Positions 48,397 to 59,217 of a stretch of 64,000 nucleotides of DNA are shown here, one piece after another; position 1 is the first letter of the stretch; every line of letters starts with the position of its first letter. Origin of the DNA: Linnemannia hyalina. Its lineage: Eukaryota > Mortierellomycota > Mortierellomycetes > Mortierellales > Mortierellaceae. The stretch is from assembly GCA_019671135.1 (NCBI GenBank), contig JAHRHY010000013.1, forward strand, positions 1,178,001-1,242,000, in the 5' to 3' direction. The notes beneath the pieces were generated by a model. The model worked only from the letters and a program-made list of their open reading frames with translations, had not been told where the DNA came from and did not search any database. The translations under genes and the position numbers were made by a program.

Positions 48397-50822
48397 CTAT
48401 TTGCGTTTGTGCTTTATTCCCAAGGCAGCGTTACGCTGGGGTATCGCAAGTGTTGGGAATGGAACATCGGTTAAGGGTCTGTCCCTTTTTCGCTCCAACC
48501 GATCCCTTGTGACGCGCACCAATGTTTCCACTTGGAACAGGTGGTAGAAAACCTCCTGATCAAGGCTCAGTTCCGTCAGAAGAGATGGTAGACTGACCTC
48601 TGAGAGTTGAGCATGAACAACTGTGTTATCAACTTTTGCACCTAGGAAGAAGGTGACAACACGACCCACAGACTGAAAGGACAAGATCGGTGGATCCTGC
48701 TCAAGTTCGTTAGAGAAAGAATCGAGCGCGTCTTTTGTGAACACTGTCAGTCGTAGCAGATCAGCATCCTTGGATGATGTTCTTGGGTGGGGTCCTTTCA
48801 GTTCGCCGAAGTATGCCTCTCGCTTGTCCTTTGTTCGACCAACAACATCAGGTTGCCGCGCCTGTCCATCATGCTCCAATGTCGCCTTCCTGGTCCTTCC
48901 GGCAGTACAGGAGGCATTAAGGCTATCAATAGTAAAAGCAGCTGGTGAGTAAGGGTCATCCCATAAATTAACGACATGCCGACACTGACAGTGTAGATAT
49001 ATGTACCATTTGAACTTGATATGACCTGGTACCGTCATGAACTCTTGGAGAATTGGAGTAATGACAGAAGCCATAGCATCCGATTCGCTCTCAAGCGTTC
49101 CCCAGTCATCCAAATGGCGGAACACATACTGTGCAATTGTATGAAGCGGGAGGATCTGTTGGTCTTTGCATGTATTGTAAGCTTCCATGATCATGTCCAA
49201 AACCGGCTGCATAGAGAGGTCCGCCAAGCCAGGTGCCCCAGACGCCTTGCCAAGCTCATGTCGCAGCTTCATAGAGTTCCATTTCTACCCGTTCATTGGA
49301 GAAAAAATGAGAGAGATCATTAACAATTAATACTAAAAGATTATTAAGAAAGTAGCAAAAAAAAACAGGCAACAAACCTGTGTTATGGAGTTCCAAAACG
49401 TGGCTGCATGTTCAGCCCGCTCCTTGTCCCTTGCTTGCATTCGAGGAGAGTAAAACCGTGCAAGGATATCTCTTCGAACAGCAGCGATATCATCCGCATT
49501 CAATCCAATGTGGGTCTTGTTGATGTGCAAGACTCCAGTCAGCAACCTAACACAAAATATAATATGCCTTATGAGAACCAGTCTTCAGTTTGCATATTGC
49601 AAATGTTATCCATTCAACTGGTCAACACTTACGAGATCTCATCCAAGTTCTTGTGAGTGAAGGATTTTTTGGCCCTGGCCGCATCGTATAACTCCGTCAC
49701 CTTTGGACCCCAGTCGTTCCGAAGTGGCAGCCTGAATGTGAATGCAGGTCTCTCCTGAATCCATGTCTCGCTTGGGGATTTTCCTGTTGGCGGCGTATCG
49801 TCTTGAAAGACGTCAGATACGTGAGGGTTAGATATTTCGTCCTCGCCATCTGTTGTTATTTCTTGGAACCGAGGGCGTTCTGGAGGGGGCATCGTGGGTG
49901 ATGAAGGTCCCGACCCGTGTTGGTATGGCTGTGTCCGTGCCGAGGATGAGGGAGCTCCTATTATTCATGTCGCGTCAGTACAATCGAAATATATTTCCAA
50001 AATACAATCAATCAATCAATCAAAATATTACCGAGCGGGTTTCTGTAGTCTTCATCATATGGATCGCGTAGACGCTTCCGGCCAGCTGGTAAAATGATAA
50101 CAAAAGGTGTTCAAGAAGTCAAAACATAAAGAACGCGAAGTGAATGACGGGTCTTTGGACAAATTGGTATATGGCGAGTTGCTCACCTGCGTTGATGACA
50201 TTGAAGGGCGACAAGGTTGATACCGACTTGATTGTTGCTGAAGACCCCGCCATTCCTACAATAGCAAATGCACTAGAATGGAGTCAACAAAGTTCATTGG
50301 CTCAATGCTTTATCAAAAAGCATAAACGCAGTAATGACTTAAGAGTCGAGTTAATAGAGAAACTGTATGATTCTTACCTTTGACTAGTAAGCCGACTACC
50401 TCCTCCTCATCCTCCCCCTTCTCTTCTGAAACATCAACCACCTCCAAAGGCTCCATGTTCGGCATATTAGTGGGGTATCGTTCTAACCCTGCCCTTGCCT
50501 CCTTAAGGCCCGCTTCTTGGACCATACATCCTGCCTTTTTGGCGATAGTTGCACTGGTGATTAACAGCATATGATCGGCGGCTTTCAATGTACGGCTTGC
50601 CCAAAATGTGTCTTCGCCACGTTCCTGATAGAGCTTGTATGCTTTATGAAGCTTCATCCGTCGTTTTTTACGGATGTGTGAAGAATGGATGAGTGACTGG
50701 TACGCCTCGTGTGCGCTCTCCTTGTTGGTGAGGCCGAATATTATCACAAAGTTCTTAAAGGACACATGCTCTTTCTTGGGCTCCTTCTTGAGCGCCCAAT
50801 CAAGATGAACACTCGTTGCCAT
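48397..50822 (-). CDS. unrecognised protein with PD-(D/E)XK-like signature
   Basis: Six exons that keep phase: 50378-50822, 50187-50255, 50032-50085, 49633-49957, 49378-49546 and 48397-49284, giving 649 residues. I do not recognise the family. The N-terminus (exon 1) is helical and basic (RKKRRMKLHKAYKLY) with an acidic end; exons 2-4 are Ser/Pro-rich with a Lys/Arg patch (GRKRLRDPYDEDY) that could be a nuclear signal. The C-terminal half contains a compact domain with CRHVVNLWDDPYSP and then QPDVVGRTKDKREAYFGELK, which has the spacing of a PD-(D/E)XK nuclease core (PD ... E-x-K). A nuclease role is inference only. The intact multi-exon structure speaks for a live gene, although it lies between pseudogenes and repeats and could be of mobile origin. 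Confidence 0.6.
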
Positions 50823-50925
50823 TAGTGGACGACCTCTAATGACTCAGTCACGTAGAAGAGCAAGAGTTAGCAAGTGTAATGGCAAAGTGCTTCATGCAAC
50901 GTGTTAAAGTCGCAAAATCTTCAGA

Positions 50926-51076
50926 AGTGTACATGACGCCATAGACAGCTCATGGCATGTAAAGCCAAACTGAAGACCACCATCGTCACAGCCACCTCCC
51001 GCTCGGCGGTGGACGATGTTACTCTGATCCGACCGCTGGAGCTCAAGAGGCCAGACTGCTATTTGACTAGATGTTT
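50926..51076 (+). repeat. 151-bp tandem direct repeat, copy 1
   Basis: The segment from AGTGTACATGACGCC to CTAGATGTTT is repeated at 51109-51259 with about four substitutions and a 32-bp spacer. It is rich in the CCGCTCGGCGGT palindrome-like core. No coding role is evident on the plus strand. Confidence 0.9.
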
Positions 51077-51108
51077 ATGCGTATTCCCTTCACCTAATGT
51101 CAACAGAA

Positions 51109-51259
51109 AGTGTACATGACGCCATAGACAGCTCATGTCATGTAAAACCAAACTGAAGACCACCATCGTCACAGCCACCTCCCGCTCGGCGGTGGACGAT
51201 GTTACTCTGATCCAACCGCTGGAGCTAAAGAGGCCAGACTGCTATTTGACTAGATGTTT
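51109..51259 (+). repeat. 151-bp tandem direct repeat, copy 2
   Basis: Second copy of the 50926-51076 segment, differing at about four sites (for example CATGTCATG for CATGGCATG, ATCCAACC for ATCCGACC). It joins directly to the end of the F-box/LRR pseudogene, whose tail may have been the source of the repeated unit. Confidence 0.9.
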
Positions 51260-51261
51260 CA

Positions 51262-52056
51262 AGGTGAAGAAAAAGGCACAGTAACATTGATCACCTCCAG
51301 GTTAGTACACCCCTTCAAGAACGGGATCAAGACCAGAGGCAAGACCTGCCTGTCCTTTACAATATCATACAAAGCCGTGTCGAAATGAAAACCCCTTGAG
51401 CTTTGGGTGCTGTCTTGATCATGCAGGCGCCCTGACCTTCAGTTCTTCCAAAAGCTCACTCGCCTCTCTCTGGCTACAGTTGAGTCTCAGCGACAGCACC
51501 TTCATTTCTATGGGACAGGTCTCAGAGACATCCCCGTAGCACGACAGGGTGGACCAAGAGGGCGGTGTTTTGGAACAGGTAAAACGAGTCCTGAGTCTAG
51601 GAAGGAACTGGAAAATGATATTAAACAGTCTCACAATGCCCTCTGATGGAATGCCATCAATATGTAACTCTCGAAGTTGAGACTACTTCTCCAGGAACCT
51701 TGGCGGGCTGTTCAAATATTAACGGGAAGACCGGGCTCAGGCTGACTTCAAGGCAGGTCAAGTTGAGGTGTTGCGGGTGCGGGGTGTTCCTGTGCAGAAG
51801 ATTGAGGACACCTTAATCTACCGATCGGATAGAGAGCGTGCGGACGAAATAGTCGTTGCGGGCAGCGGCCCCTTCCGCCTCTTTGGTCCAAAGAAGTGAA
51901 TGTTGGTTGAGGTCATAGGTGGCGGGGGTATTCCAGAGGAAGGGGGGTGAAGAGTGCATTCAGCCCCTTCTTGATGAAGACCAGGCGGGTTAGATCATGC
52001 TAGTTGTAGTGAATGGGAACTGTTGCAATCAGTTCTGGGAGGAGAAAGGACCGCAT
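51262..52056 (-). pseudogene. F-box / LRR pseudogene
   Basis: Minus-strand pieces resemble the family's usual layout: MRSFLLPELIATVPIHYN, then after a stop LTRLVFIKKGLNALFTPFLW and WTKEAEGAAARNDYFVRTLS (the region just after an F-box), later LSLRLNCSQREASELLEELK and VLPLVLIPFLKGCTNLEVIN as leucine-rich units. Several stops and frame changes interrupt it. It is not a close copy of the intact F-box gene at 45.5 kb at protein level. It is probably a dead member of a dispersed family. Confidence 0.6.
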
Positions 52057-52324
52057 GGTGGGAACAGTGGGTTGAAGGTGAGTGGTTGCAAAAAGCGATA
52101 CCTACAAACGCGTCGTTAGCTCAGGGCGGCGTTCTTTGACACTTTTTTTTAGCCAGGACTACTTTCGCGTCCAAACGAACATTTGATTGTGTGAACAACG
52201 TCAGAGGAACGGCACACGGAAAAGTGAAGATGTGCAAACAATTGGTACCAACTATCAGATAACATCTAGCAAGAGCGTTTATTCTAAAATGAGGGTACCA
52301 GTATGTGAAAATAGCGGTCGATCG

Positions 52325-54144
52325 TTATTTCGGACTGTACCACTCCGGTGTATCCTCAGTAACAGGCGGATCACTCCAAGCTGACCATCCCCTGTCGTCC
52401 AGAGGCACGTCAAATTGTTGCTCTACCTCCTGGTCCGTGAAATCTTGGTATGCCCAACCGTAAGGCTTTCTCTCTGCCTCGTCCTCACCCTCAAAATTGT
52501 CATTCTCGCCTTTGTAGAAACTCGAGTCGCTCCAGTCGCCATTGTCAGATCCTCTTGGACTGAGCTGTTCATCGTTCTGAGAATAAGCAGCCTCGAAAGG
52601 TTTGTCAGCTTCCTTCCAGTAAGGGTCATCCTCGTCAAACCGTATCAATCCTGCTTCTTGCTCGACCCTGACCAAGGAACTCAGATTGAGAATGCGGATC
52701 ATGTTCGTCTTGTTCTTGCATCGCTGCCTTACACCAAGGACAATCCACAGGTCCTCTAGTAAGACAACTCCAAGTTCAACACTGGTCTCGTTTGGTGGAT
52801 CGTCCGCTGTGGTGTTGGAAGAGGTGCCATCTGGCTGATCTAAAGAAGATTTCGCGCCATAACCGACACCCGCATCCCCATATGAGGTTTCATTGTGGTG
52901 ACCCATGTCGTCCGTCTCATCGTATGGTTCAGGTAACCGTGGTCGGATGCAAGCGATATATTCATGAAGATATCCCAGGATTTCTTCATCCGAGTGCTGT
53001 TCTTTGTAGATGGGGTATTCGACTCGTGAGAAAAGACGATACGGCTGATCCTCTGTGCTGGCACCTAGTGACGCTAATGCAGGTTGTTGTGTAGGGTTCT
53101 GAGCGTGGAGAATTGCAAACTGGGTGCAGAGACCGATCTCAGGGTTGTATCCTGGAAGTGCACCCGTCCCTGTGTATGTCACATCGTAGCCGTACTGTCC
53201 AGCAGCAGCATTGCACCTATTGTCACAGTGAGAGAAAGAAGAGCGTAATTAATTAAATGTTGCTCAGTGTTAGTCACGTATACTAACACGGGAAACAGTA
53301 GGAGACACACACCAGTCTTGGAAATCTTGACGCGTCCATTCAAAGCGGTGGTCGTCGTTCCGGAAGATGGCATTGAGCTTTCCATAGTTGAGCTGAGGAA
53401 AGTAGATATTGAACTCGGCGTTTGGTGTGGACACAATGACCATCTTGGGTTTGAGTGATCCCAAAACGACGCTCCAGAACTTATCCAGCACAGGTGGGTC
53501 CAAATGTTCAACCCTATTGTTATTTGTTGCACAAAAAGCTAATATGATTAGAATGTGAACATCAGGAAAAGGAGGTGTGGTTAATAAGAGCGGTACTCAC
53601 ACTTCAAGGCAGACAAGGGCATCATATCCAATGAGGCGCTGGTCGGGCTGGTCAATAGAGCCTTGGAAGAGATCAATGGTGAGCTCATTGACACGAAGAT
53701 TGGATCCCAGCTCAAAGTCTTGGGGTTGACATGCTTCGCGCGCGAGTTGAAGGCGATCCTCTTTCAGTTCGACACCAGCCAAATGGGTTATTGGATAGTC
53801 TCCTGTAGTCTCCCAAATCAACAGCGATATCAGCGCTGCCTCTCCACACCCAAAGTCAATCACCTAGATTGAATGGGGGGGGGGGGGAGGTTGTTAGATA
53901 GGTGAACACAAAAGATCAAGCCCATACTGTCACAAAAATCCAATGGAAACATTAGCGCACACACAAATAAGTATAAAAGCCTTTGTCGACGTACCGAGGT
54001 GGCATGATTCTCGTCGAGGATGCGACGAGCGAGGTTTCGGCGTTGTTGCCACAGTGGGGGGTAGAAACGAGGTTCGTCGTCTGCGTCGCAGGCCGAGTCT
54101 CCAGTTGAGCTGGCGGTAGAGTTGGCAGTCGGAGGAAAGTACAT
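52325..54144 (-). CDS. HEN1: small RNA 2'-O-methyltransferase HEN1
   Basis: Four exons: 53995-54144, 53601-53863, 53313-53513 and 52325-53216, encoding 501 residues. HEN1 methylates the 2'-hydroxyl of the 3'-terminal nucleotide of small RNAs and so protects them from tailing and decay. The N-terminal signature FYPPLWQQRRNLARRIL is followed by the SAM-binding VIDFGCGEAALISLL, the metal-binding EVVEHLD (E-x-x-E-H), VIVSTPNAEFNIYF and NDDHRFEWTRQDFQDWC, all hallmarks of the family. The C-terminal half (after about residue 260) is acidic, low in complexity and not conserved. The ATG at 54144 is the first in frame and lies 21 residues before FYPPLW. The gene implies a small-RNA pathway with 3'-end protection. 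It lies about 9 kb beyond the edge of the STAND island. Confidence 0.93.
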
Positions 54145-55458
54145 GGAGGGGGGTGATCTCGAGTGGAGTATTGATGAGGGTGGATTCAGCTTGGTGTGAA
54201 TCTGATTCAAGCTGTGGTTGTGCGACAGGTGGAAAAGTGGTGAGGGAGTTACAGGCACATTCGAGCGAGAGGGAGGTTGACGAATGTAACAAGGCTAGAG
54301 GGTAGCAAGTGTGGTCGTGGTTGTGGGAAGCAGAGGAAAGGGAGAACGCGCCTGCGCGAAGAGGAGAAAAATGAACACTTTTTTACTCCTTTTTTTATGT
54401 GTCACGTGCAGAAAACCATTTTCTCACTGTCTGTGCCTGGGCGAAGTACGCCAGAACATCGTCGTTCCTGACCCGATGAGGACGGATTGTACCATCCTCA
54501 CGTGCATGGTACGGTTTAGGATGCGTTACTGAGCAAGGCAGACTACGTGTGCGTACGAGGAACACTTAGACAGCACCACTATTAGTTGGATAATCACAGA
54601 CGGGCATCATTACATATAAATAAATAAAAAAAAGGATCGACAGATCAAAGTAAGAGATGGCCTTGGAGCAAGACATTCCCTTTTGACACAAATCAACAAT
54701 AAATTCAGATGGAGGTTTTTACTTACAAGGAAATTCAAGGTATTGGGCTGAAAAGTACTACTTTTTGGTTACGATAAAACGAAAATGATGCCGTTGTTGC
54801 TGTTGTTGACAATGCAAATGCTAGTTTTTTACCGCTGGTGGAGTTTGTTACCGTTGGTGCTAAATGTTGTGGAACAGTGGCATTGGAAAATTAAATGGGT
54901 GTGTGGATGTGCGTTGTGGGTGTCCGCCTACGCCGACACGGGCTGGATGAACTGGTCTTGTAGTCAATCTCCTCACAGGGGACACGGATATGGCGCTAAT
55001 TCTTGCGCTCGATCTCCTCGCCGCGAAAAGGATGGGGACCAGGCTCATGTACTTGGTCTCCATGTAGCTATTGTTGTGACTTTTGTCCATGTGGTTGGGA
55101 TTGTTGCGCTTGGTGGCAGTTATCGTCTGGGGGTACTATTCGGTAGTACAATGGACACCAGAAGGCCTGTGTCTGTGTCGCTCTCAAAGATCTCTCAACG
55201 TAGTTGTCTGCTTTCAAGAAGAATGAGGCCCAGTTGTGATTGGGGAGGATAATAAAATACAATTGACCAAAACGACTTGTTTTTTCAGACGTGTAGTGTG
55301 TGATTTGTGCAAAGCGATTGTATTATTTCTTCGGTGGTGAGCAAAAATACGAAAACAAAAGTCTGATAGTGTGCTATCCAAGAAAGTTACATACTTTGGC
55401 TACAACTACCACCGATCTTCACTACCAGGAAGTGAGAAAAGAAAAAAGAGACTCATTA
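54145..55458. other. intergenic: HEN1 promoter side and SDR 3' flank
   Basis: About 1.3 kb. A G run (53879-53890) lies inside HEN1 intron 1, not here; here there is a TATAAATA at about 54608-54616 in A/T-rich DNA on the plus strand. A plus-strand frame at 54785-55252 is Leu/Val-rich with no recognisable domain and poor composition. I support no gene. Confidence 0.45.
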
Positions 55459-56271
55459 CTAAACGGCCATACCGCCGTTGACCCTCAAAATCTGTCCATT
55501 AACCCACCTAGCAGCATCGCTCGCCAAAAACCTCACAACTCCCGCAACATCCTCAACCTCCCCCAACCTCCCCTCGGGATGCAATCCTGCAAAGAACCCC
55601 AACGCCGCCTCATCCTTAATATCCTGTCTCAACCCCTCCGTATCAATCGGTCCTGGTGCAACACTGTTAACCGTGATTCCGGACCCGCCAAAGGACTTGT
55701 CCTTGGCAAGAGTGCGGGTCACTTGTTCAAGTGCTCCCTTGGTCGCACAGTAGAGGAAATGGTCTCCTTGGACGAGAGATAGGGATGTCAGGGTTGTTGA
55801 GACCGTAATGATGCGCGCTCCGCCGGCGGTGTTGGGGATGGGAGTGGATTGGGCCTTGGCGAGGTGGGGGTGGGCGAGTTTCGCGAAGAACATGGGACCC
55901 TTGACGTTAGTATCGAATGCCTCAAGGTACGATTCTTCCGTCATATCATGGATCGACTCGTAGTACAACCAGGCGGCATTCAAGACCACAACATCCAAAC
56001 GCCCAAACGCCGCGATTGTCTCCGCGAGGAGTTTCCTGCCCTGGTCGATGTCGGCGATGTTAGCCTGCACCGCAATCGCACGAACCGGGTTAAGATTGGT
56101 GGACGTGGGGAGGGTGTTGGAGATGAGGTCGACGACTTCTTGGGCCTTGGCGGCATTGGAGTGGTAGTTGACTACAATGTTGAAGCCGTCTTCGGCCAGG
56201 CGGAGGGCGATGGCGCGGCCGATTCCGCGAGAAGAGCCAGTAACGAGGGCGACGCGACGGGTGGAAGTCAT
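55459..56271 (-). CDS. short-chain dehydrogenase/reductase
   Basis: An intronless gene of 270 residues, the normal length for classical SDR enzymes. The NAD(P)-binding motif TGSSRGIG is at residues 11-18, the structural NAA(W) motif follows VVVLNAA, the catalytic Ser is in ARIITVSTTLTS and the Tyr-x-x-x-Lys is YCATK. SVAPGPIDTEG and the C-terminal GQILRVNGG are typical of the FabG-like branch. An Arg after the Gly motif and a neighbouring Asn/Tyr favour NADPH, but this is weak. Substrate is unknown; relatives reduce keto or aldehyde groups in secondary or lipid metabolism. Absence of introns sets it apart from its intron-rich neighbours and is compatible with transfer from bacteria, though not proof. 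Confidence 0.9.
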   Translation of the reverse strand: MTSTRRVALVTGSSRGIGRAIALRLAEDGFNIVVNYHSNAAKAQEVVDLISNTLPTSTNLNPVRAIAVQANIADIDQGRKLLAETIAAFGRLDVVVLNAAWLYYESIHDMTEESYLEAFDTNVKGPMFFAKLAHPHLAKAQSTPIPNTAGGARIITVSTTLTSLSLVQGDHFLYCATKGALEQVTRTLAKDKSFGGSGITVNSVAPGPIDTEGLRQDIKDEAALGFFAGLHPEGRLGEVEDVAGVVRFLASDAARWVNGQILRVNGGMAV

Positions 56272-57475
56272 TTGTTTTGTTTGTTGGTGCTCGGTTGGGG
56301 GAGTTAGGGGTTTTGGTTTGGTGGTGTTGTTGAAAAGAAGAGTTGCTGTTTGTGATGATGAACTATGAGAAACATGGCGATTGTCGCTCCCTTATATACT
56401 CGTTCCCCGCATTCAATGCCCACTATCGTACAAACCCCACCCCTCAAGCCAATTATCTATTCATCGTACAAGTGAACTCGAAAAGACCTAAAGAGAGCCT
56501 CATCTTGGTCAAGAAAGGCGACGACGAAGCTGTGAGCGTTCACAAGAATTATTCTTTTTTCAATCGAGCGAATCTGAGGTTCGGAGACGTTGAGCTGCGT
56601 CACTAATGAACAAGCATTCAAACCTACATGCTGCTGTTAGCCAATGAAAAGCATAGAATCGACATCCGCCGCTTATACCTCCTGACGTGTATGAAAGCAG
56701 AGAGAAAAGAAGAGCCAGAACGTCGTGGAGGTGAGGTTGTCTCCAGGAACTCCTACAGTGTTGCAGGTTGCGCGTCCTGATAATAAGAGGGTAGGTCAGA
56801 TCAACCAATCAAAATCCTGACTCGTCTTCACACGCAAAAAAAGGCTCGTTGAACGAAATCAATTTTCCGGGCGCAGTAGGAACAGCACTTAGGCAGGATA
56901 GAGGGAAACAACCAAGAAAGTCATCGTGCCTGCTATTGGGCAATTGAACAAAGAAAAGTTGAATCCATTACTTAATCCAATCGCGCCATGACGCCCGCTC
57001 TGTTGGTATACAAGAGGCAGACGAGGAGAACCTTCACCTATCGATTGTACCTCACCTCTGTCCGCTAGTTTAGGAAAGTGCAGCTGAGGTACGATAGTCA
57101 TTGCACAAAATGAAAATACGCATACACTCGTCGTACACAAAGTGCTCAACCCCATTACTGCTGAAGACTTCCTTCGAAACCACAACACCGGTGAACGGTT
57201 CTTGTAATTACAACATTTTTTAACCCAACGCACTCGGGTATTGGAACGCATTATCGTCCCGAGCTCTGCGGCGTCGTTTTGCAAGAGGGACCGTCATGAT
57301 AAGGAGCTCGTTATCAGATAAAAAAGAAAAAAACTTAGTCAATGCAAAATAACGAACTCTTGCTAGTTCGTGGTGTTGTTGTGTGTTTAATAGTTCAATG
57401 CTAATCCGCAGACCCAACCTGCCTCTACTCCTGCTCCAATCTCTTAACTCCCAAAATGCGTCTCTAACACTTCCC
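56272..57475. other. intergenic: SDR promoter and RRP40 3' flank
   Basis: About 1.2 kb with no supportable gene. TTATATA-type A/T elements near 56391-56398 sit about 120 bp upstream of the SDR start in minus orientation. Short frames here lack any recognisable feature. Confidence 0.45.
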
Positions 57476-58491
57476 TTACATCTTCTCAACCAAGCTCTTG
57501 ACCATCGCAGAGCATTCTGCAGAGTTCAAATACTCCGAGTTCCGGATCGCATTACAGATCAAAATCGTATGCTGAGCGTTCGCAGAGTTGACCCAAACCT
57601 TGCCATTGGTACCCACAGCCATCTCAAAAGGGATATGCTGTCCCAACAGTCTCAGCACCAAGTTTTTGGGATCCAATAACCGACGTGCGAGACCCAATGA
57701 GATCTTGATCACAAATCCTCCCTTGAGTTCTCCAAACCCATCGGCCTTTCCTGTGGTTGGGTTCATGCATTCCAGTTCGGCCTCCATGTCCTTGTTGGCC
57801 ATCGATACTCTACAGTACAGCAAATCTCCGATCTGTTTGTTGTTATAGGAAATTCAAATGCGGAGGTTAGTCTCAAAAATGCCAACGGCTGGGCGTCATT
57901 TAAGATAGTGAACATCGCACAGTCATTCGTGAAACGAAAGATCCCGTTATCCAAGATGCCGATGTAAATAGAAGACGTACGTTGTGGTTGGGCTTGTTGC
58001 GCTTGGTGGCACCCTCAAAGGCCAAAACGCCCAACAATGCCGGCTGAGAAGCTCCAATGTCGACCTTGTAATGCTCTACAGACTTTCCAGTGACTACTCC
58101 AATAATCGACTCTCCCTGTGCCGCCACATACTATTCATCAATGGAAAAGTAATATAAGGAATTGAAGATGTCAGAATTGTTGACAAACACGACAAATAGA
58201 CTCCCACGCCGATGCAGACTTTAAGAGCTGTCTGTACTTAATGCTGCAAAATAGACAAGAACATACCCGACGCTGGTTGCTTTCGACCCACCACCGGTTG
58301 CCGACAGCGTTATGTTTAAGGATCCCCGCCTTGACCGCAGTAATAGAGTCGTCATCCATGGGTGCCAAACCTGGTCCCAGTGTCAAACGGTGTGCTGCTG
58401 ACGAGTCCTCCATAAGGCCTGATTCGGGAAGTTGGTCTCCTGGGAGGACGATGAGGAGCTTAGACTCTTCTTCTGTGGTTATTGAGGCCAT
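57476..58491 (-). CDS. RRP40: exosome complex subunit RRP40 (EXOSC3)
   Basis: Three exons: 58267-58491, 57981-58130 and 57476-57832, encoding 243 residues (yeast Rrp40 is 240). RRP40 is one of the three S1/KH cap proteins of the RNA exosome and helps to thread RNA into the 3'-5' nuclease core, in nucleus and cytoplasm. The N-terminal domain has LLIVLPGDQLPESG. The S1 domain reads IIGVVTGKSVEHYKVDIG, GATKRNKPNHN and, across intron 2, IGDLLYCRVSMANKDMEAEL. The KH-like part has GFVIKISLGLARRLL and EMAVGTNGKVWVNS, near the motif diagnostic for the family (GxNG). The start is the only upstream ATG in frame and places the first strand correctly. Confidence 0.95.
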
Positions 58492-59217
58492 GGCTATGTG
58501 TGTGTGTTGGTATGCGTGTAGTTGTTTTGTTCGTTTTGGTGGCGTCCGGTGTTGTTGTAGTTCGGGTCAAGTCACGGGGAATGCAAGACTGTGCGGTGAC
58601 AAATGAGGGTATGAGTTACTTTTGTTGATGGAAAGTCTCTGTTCGTTCTTTTCCGTTCCTGTTTGGATGTGCGATGAGTTCTCCTGTTGAAAGGCGTGCG
58701 TGCGGGTACTGTTCCTTGGTTGTCTGCTCGAATGAAAGATGCAAGAAAAAAAAAAGAAAGGGATCTGTTTGCTTGCCATTGCAACGATTTGGCAGTCTCA
58801 CTAAACACGTGATACAAGTTAAGGGGTGCGAAGGGATCAATTTTTTGATTCTGATTGTAACATGTGCAAAAGAGGTGTCACCATTCTGTGTGGAGAGAGA
58901 TCAAACAGAGGGCGTGCGGTCATCAGAAGAGAGAGAAATCTTGCACCCTTTCACTTGAAAAAGATGGTCTTGACAGCTTAATTCAATCCATCTTGGACAC
59001 ACACATGCTTCTGTGCTACGTCTCTCCTCTCTTCTCACTTTCGTCAACTCGTTCAAACAAAGAAATCGATTCACAAAAGTGAAGATAGAATACATTGGGG
59101 ATTTATTCGCAGAGAGATCTCAAATCGAGGTACAAAAGCGCGAGAAGGAAAGGTAGAAAAACCTCTCGCACCTTTTTTCAATAGTGAACCAAGAAAATAG
59201 GGAAAGAGAAAAAGTAT
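58492..59217. other. intergenic: RRP40 promoter and SCP2 3' flank
   Basis: About 725 bp with no gene. Candidate 3' elements of the SCP2 gene lie in the A-rich DNA at about 59150-59215. Confidence 0.45.

Noticed and set aside
54785..55252. 155-codon plus-strand frame with a Leu-rich start resembling a membrane segment
   Set aside because: No homology recognised, poor codon pattern, no supporting splice sites or neighbours.
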